From Phorcysia thermohydrogeniphila (GTDB taxonomy: Bacteria > Aquificota > Aquificia > Desulfurobacteriales > Desulfurobacteriaceae), in the NCBI RefSeq assembly GCF_004339575.1, contig NZ_SMFV01000005.1, positions 1 through 64,000 of the forward strand: 64,000 bases of DNA. The letters are read 5' to 3'. Of the stretch, positions 52,875 to 62,568 are shown piece by piece (positions within the stretch are counted from its first letter, which is position 1; each line of letters opens with the position of its first letter). The notes under the pieces are model-generated. The model saw nothing but the letters and a program-made list of their open reading frames with translations, made no database searches and was not told the origin of the DNA. The translations under genes were made by a program, and so were the position numbers.

Positions 52875-53471
52875 ATGGAGAAAATCGTTGACTGTAGAGG
52901 ATTGGCCTGTCCAGTACCGGTTCTTAAAACGAAAGAAGCGCTTGAGTCAATAGATTCTGGTGTGATTACTGTAATAGTTGATAACAGAGCTTCAAGGGAA
53001 AACGTAAAGCGTTTTGCAGAGAAGGCCGGTTGCTCCGTAACAGTTGAAGAAAAGGAAGGTCTTTACTACCTAAAAATCACAAAGGGAGAACCTGTCGCCA
53101 AAGAAGGGGTTTCTAAGGAAGAGGAAAGGAAGAAGAACTACGTTGTCTTCATTGCTTCAACTTACGTTGGAGAGGACAAGGAGCTTGGAAAAATCCTGAT
53201 AAAGGGATTTATAAAGACCTTCCTCAACGCCGACCCTCTACCATCTAAGATAGTTCTTGTAAACACTGCAGTTAAGCTTGCGTGTAGAGGAGCTGATGAG
53301 GAGATACTGGGAGCTCTAAAGGAGCTCCAGCAGAAAGGCGTAGAAATTATCTGCTGTGCGACATGTCTTAACTACTACAACCTGCTTGATGAGCTTGAAA
53401 TTGGCGTTGCTTCAAACGCCTACGACGTTGTTCAGTCCCTTGCAAACGCCGATTCAGTTGTAAGGCTATAA
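52875..53471 (+). CDS. yedF: YedF-family sulfurtransferase-like protein (TusA + DsrE-like)
   Basis: 198 residues. N-terminal TusA/SirA domain: VDCRGLACPVPVLKTKEAL with the CPxP cysteine (Cys12). C-terminal domain of ~110 residues: VVFIASTYVGEDKELGKILIKGFIKTFLNADPLPSKIVLVNTAV...ICCATCLNYYNLLDEL, a DsrE-like fold with a CxxC. This two-domain build is the YedF family tied to selenium metabolism in many anaerobes; its reaction is not established. ATG 52875 after GGGAGGT is taken over GTG 52869. Converges on thiD with a 6-base overlap. Confidence 0.88.
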   Translation: MEKIVDCRGLACPVPVLKTKEALESIDSGVITVIVDNRASRENVKRFAEKAGCSVTVEEKEGLYYLKITKGEPVAKEGVSKEEERKKNYVVFIASTYVGEDKELGKILIKGFIKTFLNADPLPSKIVLVNTAVKLACRGADEEILGALKELQQKGVEIICCATCLNYYNLLDELEIGVASNAYDVVQSLANADSVVRL

Positions 53472-54182
53472 TCTTGAAAAGTGTTGTTTCATAGAGCCCT
53501 TTTTGAAGCTGTCCTTTCTAAATACTTCAAGGAATTTGGCAGCCTCTCTAAAGGCTGCCTCTACTGAATAACCCTTTACCGTAGAACAGAGAAGGGCTGA
53601 CGAGAAGGCACATCCCGTTCCCCTTACGGTGAGGTTGTCTTTCTTATGTGAAACCTTTGAAATTACGTTATCGGCTTTTAAGAGGTGGTCTTCAACAAAA
53701 TCCCCTTTTGGAATTCCCTTAACAACTATGAAGCCCGTGTATTCCTTAAGTAAAGGTTTCAGTATCTCAAACTCTCCAAGGTTGGGAGTTATGACGGTAG
53801 ATACCTCAATGAGGGGTAGGATAGTTTCAGGCTTTTCTATAAACCTTTTTCCGAAAGTGGGAGAAATTACAGGGTCAAAAACGACGGGGACTCTTAGCTC
53901 TTTTAGGAACTCAGCTACTTTCCTGTTTACCTCGTAGTCAACGTGGGGAATGCCAACCTTTACACCTTCTATCCTAAACTCTTCTACTATGAGCTGTAGC
54001 TGTTCCTCTATCAGTTCCCCGTCAACGAAGGAAAGCTTCTTTACCCCTTTTGTATTCTGAGCTGTGTTTGCCGTTATGACGGCAGTTCCATAAAATCCAA
54101 AGTAGTTGAATGTTCTGATGTCCCTGAGTATTCCAGCACCGCCGGTTGGGTCAAAACCCGCTATTGAGAGCAGGAACTTCAA
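53466..54182 (-). CDS. thiD: Hydroxymethylpyrimidine/phosphomethylpyrimidine kinase
   Basis: 238 residues. SIAGFDPTGGAGILRDIRTFNYFGFYGTAVITANTAQNT, VVFDPVISPTFG, VITPNLGEFEIL, DNLTVRGTGCAFSSALL (catalytic Asp/anion hole region GTGC). Phosphorylates HMP and HMP-P in thiamine synthesis. FDPTGGAG replaces the commoner SDPSGGAG. GGAGGT precedes the start. Confidence 0.93.
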   Translation of the reverse strand: MKFLLSIAGFDPTGGAGILRDIRTFNYFGFYGTAVITANTAQNTKGVKKLSFVDGELIEEQLQLIVEEFRIEGVKVGIPHVDYEVNRKVAEFLKELRVPVVFDPVISPTFGKRFIEKPETILPLIEVSTVITPNLGEFEILKPLLKEYTGFIVVKGIPKGDFVEDHLLKADNVISKVSHKKDNLTVRGTGCAFSSALLCSTVKGYSVEAAFREAAKFLEVFRKDSFKKGSMKQHFSRL

Positions 54183-54247
54183 GGACTCACCTCCTTGCGT
54201 AGGATGGATTATAATTTGCCTCCTAAGTTATGGCCGGAGGTTTAAAG

Positions 54248-54700
54248 ATGAAAGTAGCTCTTGCCTGTGACCACGGAGGTTTCAGGCTTAAGGAGGTTAT
54301 AAAGTCCTACCTTGAGGAGCTCGGAGTTGAGTACGTTGACTACGGAACTTACTCTGAGGACTCCGTAGACTACCCCGATTTTGCCTACAAGGCTGCAAAG
54401 GCTATTGTTGAAGGAGAAGCTGACAGGGGTATCTTCATCTGCGGGACAGGTATAGGTATATCCATCGCTGCCAACAAAGTTAAAGGAATAAGGGCTGCCC
54501 TTTGTTACAACATCTACGCTGCTGAGATGAGCAGAAGGCACAACAACGCTAACGTTCTCTGTCTTGGTGGAAGGGTCTTAGGAGAAGAGCTTGCAAAGGC
54601 AATCGTAAAGGTCTGGCTTGAAACGCCCTTTGACGGTGGTAGACACGAAAGGCGTGTTAACAAGATTTCTCAGATTGAAGAAAACGAATGTGGAGGATAG
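54248..54700 (+). CDS. rpiB: Ribose-5-phosphate isomerase B
   Basis: 150 residues. [65 protein letters not shown] (catalytic Cys region), [17 protein letters not shown]. Interconverts ribose-5-P and ribulose-5-P. ATG 54248 follows GGAGG; the ATG at 54230 lacks one. glyA starts three bases after the stop. Confidence 0.96.
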   Translation: MKVALACDHGGFRLKEVIKSYLEELGVEYVDYGTYSEDSVDYPDFAYKAAKAIVEGEADRGIFICGTGIGISIAANKVKGIRAALCYNIYAAEMSRRHNNANVLCLGGRVLGEELAKAIVKVWLETPFDGGRHERRVNKISQIEENECGG

Positions 54701-54703
54701 ATA

Positions 54704-55960
54704 ATGAAACACCTGAGAGCAGTAGATGCAGAGGTTTTTGAGGCTCTTAAGTGTGAGTTTAAAAGGCAGAACGAGCACCTTGAGCTCATTGCCTCAGAGA
54801 ACTTTACAAGCCCTGCCGTTATGGAGGCTCAAGGGTCTGTCCTTACAAACAAGTACGCTGAAGGTTACCCCAGTAAGCGTTACTACGGCGGGTGTGAGTG
54901 TGTTGACATCGTTGAGAGGATTGCAATTGAAAGGTGTAAGGAGCTCTTTGGCGCTGAGCACGTAAACGTTCAGCCTCACTCCGGTTCTCAGGCGAATCAG
55001 GCAGTTTACCTTGCCATCTTAAAGCCCGGAGACACAATCCTTTCAATGAACCTTTCGCACGGAGGACACCTTTCCCACGGTTCTCCTGTCAACATGACGG
55101 GTAAGTACTTTAACGTTATCCAGTACGGCGTTAGGAAGGACACTGAAACGATTGACTTTGACCAAGTTTACCAGCTTGCAAAGGAGTATAAGCCTAAGCT
55201 TATCATCTGTGGTGCTTCTGCTTACCCAAGGGTGATTGACTTTGACAAGTTTAGAGAAATTGCCGATGAGGTTGGAGCTTACCTCCTTGCAGACATAGCC
55301 CACATTGCAGGTCTTGTTGTTGCAGGTCTTCACCCATCTCCAATTGAGGCCTGCCACTTCGTCACGACAACAACCCATAAGACCTTGAGAGGTCCCCGCG
55401 GTGGTGTTGTAATGTGTAAAGCAGAGTTTGCTAAGGAGATAGACAAGGCCGTTTTCCCGGGACTTCAGGGTGGACCTCTCATGCACGTAATTGCTGCAAA
55501 GGCCGTTGCCTTTAAAGAAGCCCAGACTGAAGAGTTTAAGAAGTATCAGGAGCAGATTGTTAAGAACGCTAAGGTGATGGCTGAGGAGCTCCAGCGTCAG
55601 GGCTTCAGGCTCGTTTCCGGTGGAACTGATAACCACCTCATGCTCGTTGACTTAACAGACAAGGGAATCACTGGTAAGGAAGCTGAAGCTGCCCTTGGCA
55701 GGGCTAACATCACCGTTAACAAAAACACAATACCTTTTGATACCCGCAGTCCTTTTGTAACAAGCGGAATAAGAATCGGAACTCCTGCAATAACCTCAAG
55801 GGGTATCAAAGAGGACGGAGCAAGGAGAATTGCCCAGCTCATAGCTACCGTTCTCAACAACATCAACGACGACGCAGTAATTGAGAAGGTCAAGCAGGAA
55901 GTTCTTGAGATATGTGGAAAGTATCCACTCTACAGAGAGATTGAGGAGTTCTACTCTTAG
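54704..55960 (+). CDS. glyA: Serine hydroxymethyltransferase
   Basis: 418 residues. [72 protein letters not shown] and the PLP lysine in [15 protein letters not shown]. Interconverts serine and glycine with tetrahydrofolate, supplying one-carbon units. Cotranscribed with rpiB, the widespread rpiB-glyA pair, and closed by a terminator. Confidence 0.97.
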   Translation: MKHLRAVDAEVFEALKCEFKRQNEHLELIASENFTSPAVMEAQGSVLTNKYAEGYPSKRYYGGCECVDIVERIAIERCKELFGAEHVNVQPHSGSQANQAVYLAILKPGDTILSMNLSHGGHLSHGSPVNMTGKYFNVIQYGVRKDTETIDFDQVYQLAKEYKPKLIICGASAYPRVIDFDKFREIADEVGAYLLADIAHIAGLVVAGLHPSPIEACHFVTTTTHKTLRGPRGGVVMCKAEFAKEIDKAVFPGLQGGPLMHVIAAKAVAFKEAQTEEFKKYQEQIVKNAKVMAEELQRQGFRLVSGGTDNHLMLVDLTDKGITGKEAEAALGRANITVNKNTIPFDTRSPFVTSGIRIGTPAITSRGIKEDGARRIAQLIATVLNNINDDAVIEKVKQEVLEICGKYPLYREIEEFYS

Positions 55961-55976
55961 TTATGATATTGAGTAT

Positions 55977-56000
55977 GGTGGGCTCTGCCCACCTTTTTGG
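55977..56000 (+). terminator. Intrinsic terminator after glyA
   Basis: GGTGGGC-TCT-GCCCACC (55977-55993) followed by TTTTTGG. Confidence 0.93.
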
Positions 56001-56148
56001 TTTTTATTCTCAGTCTTTTCGTTCCGCTGCTTTCATGGCCTTCCTCTGTTGGTTTGGCGAAAAATTCTTTGAGATTTGTCATTTACAGGAAGGTGTAGAG
56101 GCGGTATCTTAACTATTAGATAGGCTTATTTAATATTTTGGAGGAAAT

Positions 56149-57252
56149 GTGCGTTTATTTTTTGCCTTTGTTAAAAAAATTGAGGATAAAGTAAGAGATT
56201 GTTTTCATCCGACCGATATAGAAGGGGAGGGATTTAACAAAAGCTATGAGTGTACCTTAAAGGTTACACTTCTTGCGGCTTTTCTGCTGAAATTGCTGGT
56301 TATCGTAAAAAATATCCTCTTGGGATTTAATGAGTTTTTGATAGTAGATTTCCCTTTTCTGGTTGTAATTTTGTTTTGTTTTTTCCTTTTAAAGAGGAGG
56401 AGTTCCTACGTTCCGACAGTTATGATAGTTACAATCATTTTTTCTTTTACCTACTATCTTTTAAAAGGCTATCTCTATGTTCTTTTCTGGTATTCCCTAA
56501 TACCTTTAATTGCCGGTATCTTTTACGATGTAAGGAAAACGATTTATGCCTCCTTAATTCCGTTGGTTGTTAATACCCTGATTTTTCCACTTGTTGAATT
56601 TAACAAATTTGGCTTTAAGGGTTCAGAGGCAGAAGGAATTCTTTTAATATCCGTAGAATCTTTGTTGTCTTACTTTGCCTTTACTATTGCTGTAGTTATT
56701 TATAGGTCCTTTCTGGACAACTACCAGAAAGTTGTTGAGTCCCTTGTGGAGAGGGATTCTTTGACTGGTGCTTTCAGTAGAAGGAAACTCTTTAAAATCC
56801 TTGAGGAAAGGTTTAGGGTAAGTCTTGAGAAGGCGGAGCCATTGTCTCTTTTAATGTTGGATATAGACCGTTTCAAAAAGGTGAACGATACCTACGGTCA
56901 TCAAGTTGGTGACTTGGTGCTCAAGAAATTGGTAGAGGTAGTTAAGAAGAGCGTTAGGAGTAGCGACGTGGTTGGTCGTTACGGAGGGGAAGAGTTCTTG
57001 ATTGTTCTTCCAAACACCCAGCTAGGAGATGCTCTAAAAGTGGCAGAGAAGATAAGGAAGAATGTTGAAAACACCAATTTCCCTGTTGTTGGGGAAGTTA
57101 CTATAAGTATTGGTGTAACGGCCGGAGATAGAAATACTCTGAGGAATAAAAATTTAGATTCTCTGATTCAGGAAGCAGATGACGCTCTTTACTTAGCTAA
57201 GAAGAGGGGTAGAAATAGGGTAGAGACCGTTCTTGAATTAGTACGGGTTTAG
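56149..57252 (+). CDS. Membrane diguanylate cyclase (GGDEF)
   Basis: 367 residues. Six hydrophobic segments in residues 35-190 form a membrane sensor domain; a coil (RSFLDNYQKVVESLVERDSLTG) leads to the GGDEF domain: LMLDIDRFKKVNDTYGHQVGD, active site RYGGEEFLIVLP, and an inhibitory RxxD (RSSD) five residues upstream. Active-site and I-site residues are intact, so it should make c-di-GMP with product inhibition. GTG start at 56149 after GGAGGAAAT. The membrane half is unusually AT-rich. The 188-base gap upstream holds the glyA terminator and nothing else obvious. Confidence 0.92.
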   Translation: MRLFFAFVKKIEDKVRDCFHPTDIEGEGFNKSYECTLKVTLLAAFLLKLLVIVKNILLGFNEFLIVDFPFLVVILFCFFLLKRRSSYVPTVMIVTIIFSFTYYLLKGYLYVLFWYSLIPLIAGIFYDVRKTIYASLIPLVVNTLIFPLVEFNKFGFKGSEAEGILLISVESLLSYFAFTIAVVIYRSFLDNYQKVVESLVERDSLTGAFSRRKLFKILEERFRVSLEKAEPLSLLMLDIDRFKKVNDTYGHQVGDLVLKKLVEVVKKSVRSSDVVGRYGGEEFLIVLPNTQLGDALKVAEKIRKNVENTNFPVVGEVTISIGVTAGDRNTLRNKNLDSLIQEADDALYLAKKRGRNRVETVLELVRV

Positions 57253-57267
57253 TGTTTTTTCCTAAAA

Positions 57268-57294
57268 ATAAAAAGGGCGCCCACAAGGGCGCCC
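57268..57294 (-). terminator. Terminator of groESL
   Basis: GGGCGCCC (57275-57282), ACAA loop, GGGCGCCC (57287-57294); on the minus strand the stem is followed by TTTTTATTTTTAGG. It may also slow transcripts from the GGDEF gene. Confidence 0.92.
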
Positions 57295-57316
57295 CGATTA
57301 GTGCTGAGTTTAGAGC

Positions 57317-58960
<1,644 letters not shown>

Positions 58961-58989
58961 CTCTCACCTCCCTCACAGGGTTTTTTGTT

Positions 58990-59280
58990 TTACTCTTCTA
59001 CGATTGCGAGGATGTCCTCTTCCCTGAGGATGAGAAGCTCTTCCCCTTCAACCTTAACTTCGTTTCCGGCGTACTTGCTGAAGAGAACCTTATCACCAAC
59101 CTTAACTTTGAGTGGTCTTACCTCTCCGTTTTCAAGGAGCTTACCTTCGCCTACAGCGATTACTTCACCAATTTGGGATTCTTCCTTGGCAGTATCGGGA
59201 AGGATGATTCCTCCTGCAGTCTTTTGTTCTACTTCAATCTTCTTTACAACTACTCTGTCATAGAGCGGTTTGAGCTTCAT
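58990..59280 (-). CDS. groS: Co-chaperonin GroES
   Basis: 96 residues. [44 protein letters not shown] includes the mobile loop that docks on Gro[30 protein letters not shown] is the conserved C-terminal half. First gene of the groES-groEL operon, under CIRCE. Confidence 0.98.
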   Translation of the reverse strand: MKLKPLYDRVVVKKIEVEQKTAGGIILPDTAKEESQIGEVIAVGEGKLLENGEVRPLKVKVGDKVLFSKYAGNEVKVEGEELLILREEDILAIVEE

Positions 59281-59304
59281 CCCGCACCCTCCTTTATCAG
59301 ATTT

Positions 59305-59331
59305 TTAGCACTCACCTTAGGTGAGTGCTAA
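59305..59331. promoter_or_regulatory. CIRCE operator (HrcA binding site)
   Basis: TTAGCACTC (59305-59313), nine bases, GAGTGCTAA (59323-59331): exact consensus. The spacer ACCTTAGGT is itself symmetrical, so the whole 27 bases form one uninterrupted palindrome. It lies between the groES promoter and start codon, so HrcA should repress groESL. Confidence 0.97.
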
Positions 59332-59345
59332 TTTGTCCACCTATA

Positions 59346-59373
59346 AATTTATAAGGAGCCCTTCAGATGTCAA
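59346..59373 (-). promoter_or_regulatory. groESL promoter
   Basis: On the minus strand TTGACA (59373-59368), 16 bases, TAAATT (59351-59346); predicted start about 59339, just before CIRCE. A TATAAA two bases earlier is an alternative -10. Confidence 0.65.
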
Positions 59374-59380
59374 GTCTCTA

Positions 59381-59406
59381 AGAATGATTCGTGAAGAATG
59401 ATTCGT
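59381..59406. promoter_or_regulatory. Tandem palindromic operator upstream of the Crp/Fnr gene
   Basis: AGAATGATTCGT occurs twice, 14 bases apart (59381-59392, 59395-59406). Each copy contains the palindrome GAATGATTC. The repeats cover the -35 region of a promoter with TATAAT at 59411-59416 and lie just upstream of the divergent groES -35. Regulator unknown. Confidence 0.55.
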
Positions 59407-59439
59407 ATGTTATAATCTTATAAAGGTTTGGGGATTATT

Positions 59440-60087
59440 ATGGAGTTTTTAAGGCAGATTCCGATTTTTTCAGGCCTTACCAAGGAGCAGCTTGAGAGTC
59501 TGGCGAATATTTCAGTCCTGAGGAACTACCCAAAGGGAACGGTTATATTTAACCCTTCTCAAAAAGCTGAAGGTTTTTACGCTCTTAAATCGGGCAAGGT
59601 GAAAATATACAGGACAAACCGTGGCAAAGAGCAGATAATCAGGATATTTACTGCACCTGCCTTTTTTGGAGAAGCAGCAGGTTTTATGGGTTCTAACTTT
59701 CCAGCTTGGGCTGAGGCCATAGAGGATTCAGAGGTTGTTTTTATTCCAAGGAAGGCCTTCATTCAACTTATGAAAGTTGACCCCGAAATTGCTATGAGAC
59801 TTATGGCCGTTATGGCACAAAGGCTTGTTTACCTTACGAATGTTATTGAAAGCCTTTCCCTTAAGGACGCTCTCTCTAAGGTAGCCTCTTACATCTTAAG
59901 GCAGGCTCAGGAGAAAGAAGGAGAAGAGTTTGTTTTCAGGACAAACCTTGCAGCTATGGAGCTTGGTTTGACTAAAGAAACCGTTTCAAGGATGTTGTCA
60001 AGACTTAAAAGTTTGGGGGCTATTGAAAAGTCAGGAAGTAAGGTAAAGATAAAGAACTTAAAGTTGCTTAAAGACTTGGCTGTTTAA
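59440..60087 (+). CDS. Crp/Fnr-family transcription regulator, cysteine-free
   Basis: 215 residues. Cyclic-nucleotide-type beta barrel (residues ~10-115: LRNYPKGTVIFNPSQKAEGFYALKSGKVKIYR, FFGEAAGF), long dimer helix (~120-150), then a winged HTH with LGLTKETVSRMLSRLKSLGAI. The recognition helix E-x-x-S-R is that of FNR/DNR-type proteins that read TTGAY-N4-RTCAA. It has no Cys at all, so no Fe-S cluster as in FNR; the arginine-serine cAMP pocket of CRP is also absent. A DNR/NnrR/HcpR-like haem-NO sensor is a reasonable guess. ATG 59440. Its end overlaps ygbA (convergent) by 20 bases. Confidence 0.88.
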   Translation: MEFLRQIPIFSGLTKEQLESLANISVLRNYPKGTVIFNPSQKAEGFYALKSGKVKIYRTNRGKEQIIRIFTAPAFFGEAAGFMGSNFPAWAEAIEDSEVVFIPRKAFIQLMKVDPEIAMRLMAVMAQRLVYLTNVIESLSLKDALSKVASYILRQAQEKEGEEFVFRTNLAAMELGLTKETVSRMLSRLKSLGAIEKSGSKVKIKNLKLLKDLAV

Positions 60088-60394
60088 ATGAGAACCTTTC
60101 TTTTATCTCGTGTATGAGCCAGCCTATCGGGTCGTAGATGAGGAGCCTTGGACCGCTGAACCTCATTACTTCCTTTATCTTTTCCCTCATTTCTGGCCTG
60201 TAGCAATGGATGGGACACTTCTTACAGGTTGGTTTATTTTCTCCAAAAGGGCAAAGGTCAAGCCTTTTAAAGGCGTACTCAAGGAGCTCCCTGCATTCGC
60301 TGCACAGTTTTCCACGTTCCTGTTTGTGCTTCCTCCAGCAGTAAATAGAAATCATTCTCTTTAAGGTTTCTCTTTCCCTCTCTACCGTGGACAT
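60068..60394 (-). CDS. ygbA: YgbA family ('nitrous oxide-stimulated promoter') protein
   Basis: 108 residues. LCSECRELLEYAFKRLDLCPFGENKPTCKKCPIHCYRPEMREKIKEVMRFSGPRLL is near-complete YgbA signature, with six ordered cysteines likely binding metal or Fe-S. In enterobacteria ygbA belongs to the NsrR nitrosative-stress regulon and aids recovery from NO. Here it lies between a Crp/Fnr regulator and the CooS-like gene, on the same strand as the latter. An inverted repeat covers its ribosome site and start. Confidence 0.88.
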   Translation of the reverse strand: MSTVERERETLKRMISIYCWRKHKQERGKLCSECRELLEYAFKRLDLCPFGENKPTCKKCPIHCYRPEMREKIKEVMRFSGPRLLIYDPIGWLIHEIKERFSFKQPSL

Positions 60395-60416
60395 TTTTCC
60401 CCTTCGCGAAAAATGT
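60391..60416. repeat. Inverted repeat over the ygbA ribosome site and start codon
   Basis: ACATTTTTC (60391-60399) and GAAAAATGT (60408-60416), eight-base spacer. On the ygbA mRNA strand the second arm includes AAAAATG with the start codon and the loop/arm includes the GGGGA ribosome site. It can act as a DNA operator or an RNA hairpin masking initiation. Confidence 0.55.
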
Positions 60417-60441
60417 AAAACCCCCTCCTAAGAGGAGGGGG
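60413..60441 (-). terminator. Terminator after cooS
   Basis: Minus strand: CCCCCTCCT, short loop, AGGAGGGGG (stem 60421-60429 with 60433-60441), then TTTTACATTTTT. Separates cooS from ygbA, which starts immediately after. Confidence 0.88.
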
Positions 60442-60459
60442 CTTGGAGGAGATAGCTGA

Positions 60460-62418
60460 TTATATACCGAGGGCTTCCCTCTTCTTCATGATGTGTTCTT
60501 CTATTCCGTTAGCTGCCTGAACTGGGTCATCGCCAACGGCAATCTTACCGCCTGTGAGGCTCTCAACTTCCTCTGTGAGGAGTTTCACGACCTTGTCAGA
60601 ACCGGTAACTGGAGGAACTGGTGATACGTGGGTATAGAGTCCCATGGCAACAGCAGAGAATCCGTCTATAACGGCCTTCTGCTCCATGTACTCAGGAGCA
60701 GTTACCGCTACTGGGAGCTGGGATGGGTCAACACCAAGGGCGTTAGCTATAGCTATAACGGTCATGATAATCCTTCCGGTGTCTGTACACGTTCCAAAGG
60801 AAAGAACCGGTGGAATACCGAGGGCCTTGCAGACGCCTGCAAGCTTAGGACCTGCGTACTTATCAACAGCTTCAAGAGTTTCAAGTCCAGCCTTCTGGAG
60901 TCCTGCGTTACCGCATCCAGCACCGATTACGAGGATATCCCTCTTAATGAGCTCCTTGGCTATCTGAACGGTCATGCTGTCCTGAGGACCGTTGCCAAGG
61001 GAGGTACAGTTAACGAGAGCAACAACTCCCTTAATGTCTCCGCTCTTTATGACTTCAAGGAGTGGATTGAGGCTTCCACCGAGGGCGTTAATGATAGCCT
61101 CTGCGGAAAATCCAACAATGGCCTTCTGCTTGAACTTTGATACGTCGGTCTTTGGAGCGTTCTTTCTCTCCTTGAAGTTCTCAATAGCGAGCCTGATTAT
61201 CTCTTTTGCAATTTCTGTTTCCTTGCCGGGCTTGTACTCAAGTTTAATTGAACCGGGGATACCCATAATGTTTGTAACGGCTATGAGCTTGAACTTGAAC
61301 TTGTCGGCGTACTCTTTAAGGTTTGCAAGAGAACAGTTCATATCCATTACAAAGGCGTCAACTGCACCAGTTGAGAGGAAGTACTCCATGGATATCCAGT
61401 TAGAGGTGAGTCCAACGAAGACGTCGTTGCATTCAAGCCTTGCCATCATTTCTTGACCAGTTTCAATGGAGCCTACTATCCTTATTCCTTTGGCTCCTGC
61501 TTCTTTTGCCATTTTTTGGATTTCAGGATCTTGAGCCAGTTTGACGAGGGCCATTCCTACGAAGGGCTCGTGTCCGTTGGGAAGGATGTTTACGTAGTCA
61601 GGGTCAAGAACTCCGAAGTCAACCTGACACTCGTGAGGTGAGGGTGTTCCGAATAGGGCGTCTTGAATGAGCTCTAATGGTACAAGTGAACCGAAAGCAG
61701 ATGCTACACCGTTCCTGAGAGCGGCAAGTGCTAAGGATACGTAATCTCCGTCGATGTTTGTCATTGAGCGGGTAACGGAGTCTACAAGCTCCTGCATTGG
61801 ACCTTTGGGCATAATGCCGAGCTTTCTGAATACCTCTTTCCTGCTCTCAGGAGCGAGCTTTTCAACGAAGATGGAGGTATCATTCTGGGAAAGGCTGTTA
61901 AGAACGCCTTCTGCAACTTTCTTTGCCTTTTCTTCAAGTGGAAGGGACTTATCTACGTCAAGGATGTCGGCAAGGAGGTCTATCTTTGAAGGGTCTTTTA
62001 TCTCGTATATAGTGTTACCCTTTGCAGTTTCAAGGAGTGTAAGAGCTGCTTCTCTACAGTGGTAGGTGTAGGCTGAAAGTCCCATGTTTGCCTTGATGAG
62101 GAGGTTCCTCATAACAATACCGTGAGCATCAATACCACATACGCCCCTTGGAGTTTGAGGTGTTATACGGCATGGACCCATTGAACAGAGTTGACATGAG
62201 ACACCTTCCTTACAGAACTTACACCTTACTTTTTCCATAGCTTCAAAACGGTCTGCTACGTTGCTGAGCTGGGCCTCTTTTACTTTTTGGTACATGTAGT
62301 TAACGCTTTCGTGAAAGCTGGGAACCTTTACTCCTACACCCGTGGCAAGGTCTGTCTCGGTGCAGAAATTTTCTTGATTCTGGTTTTTCTGGTTCCCTTT
62401 CTTGAAGAATCCGAACAT
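60460..62418 (-). CDS. cooS: CooS-family (anaerobic CO dehydrogenase-like) protein with hybrid-cluster-like ligand set
   Basis: 652 residues. N-terminal Fe-S region: Cys66 and Cys69 (CxxC, D-cluster place, not the Cx7C of Carboxydothermus), then Cys75, 78, 83, 94 for the B cluster. C-cluster region: His283 (NGHEP), Cys362 (DMNC), Cys471 (VNCTSLGNG), Cys502 (GAGCGNAG), Cys544 (FGTC) match His261, Cys333, 446, 476, 526; but VGICCTG is VGSIETG, so Cys295 is Glu319. The proton-relay His93 is Tyr117. A His+Glu+Cys set recalls the hybrid-cluster protein and the CODH-V-type proteins. No acsB, cooF or cooC nearby. Promoter carries an FNR-type box. CO oxidation is doubtful. Confidence 0.88.
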   Translation of the reverse strand: MFGFFKKGNQKNQNQENFCTETDLATGVGVKVPSFHESVNYMYQKVKEAQLSNVADRFEAMEKVRCKFCKEGVSCQLCSMGPCRITPQTPRGVCGIDAHGIVMRNLLIKANMGLSAYTYHCREAALTLLETAKGNTIYEIKDPSKIDLLADILDVDKSLPLEEKAKKVAEGVLNSLSQNDTSIFVEKLAPESRKEVFRKLGIMPKGPMQELVDSVTRSMTNIDGDYVSLALAALRNGVASAFGSLVPLELIQDALFGTPSPHECQVDFGVLDPDYVNILPNGHEPFVGMALVKLAQDPEIQKMAKEAGAKGIRIVGSIETGQEMMARLECNDVFVGLTSNWISMEYFLSTGAVDAFVMDMNCSLANLKEYADKFKFKLIAVTNIMGIPGSIKLEYKPGKETEIAKEIIRLAIENFKERKNAPKTDVSKFKQKAIVGFSAEAIINALGGSLNPLLEVIKSGDIKGVVALVNCTSLGNGPQDSMTVQIAKELIKRDILVIGAGCGNAGLQKAGLETLEAVDKYAGPKLAGVCKALGIPPVLSFGTCTDTGRIIMTVIAIANALGVDPSQLPVAVTAPEYMEQKAVIDGFSAVAMGLYTHVSPVPPVTGSDKVVKLLTEEVESLTGGKIAVGDDPVQAANGIEEHIMKKREALGI

Positions 62419-62479
62419 CTGCTCCTCCTTGGATATTAGGTTTCTCTGATAGAAAATACCAAAGTTTGTTCCTCTGGGC

Positions 62480-62495
62480 TTTGACTTAAGTCAAA
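62480..62495. promoter_or_regulatory. FNR/DNR-type palindrome between cooS and the NifX-like gene
   Basis: TTTGACTTAAGTCAAA is a perfect 16-base palindrome (TTGAC-N4-GTCAA core). On the cooS side TATTTT (62458-62453) gives a start near 62446, placing the centre at about -41.5 (class II activation). On the other side TATAAT (62535-62540) puts it near -60. The Crp/Fnr protein at 59440 is the obvious candidate binder. Confidence 0.75.
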
Positions 62496-62568
62496 TTCTG
62501 TATGTAGAACAGATTTAGGTATATTGAACTAAGTTATAATTGTGTAACTGACCAATAGGAGGTGGGTC

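Noticed and set aside
60460-62418. Part of an acetyl-CoA synthase/CODH (Wood-Ljungdahl) operon
   Set aside because: No acsB, acsCD, cooC or cooF within the window, and the C-cluster ligand set is altered.
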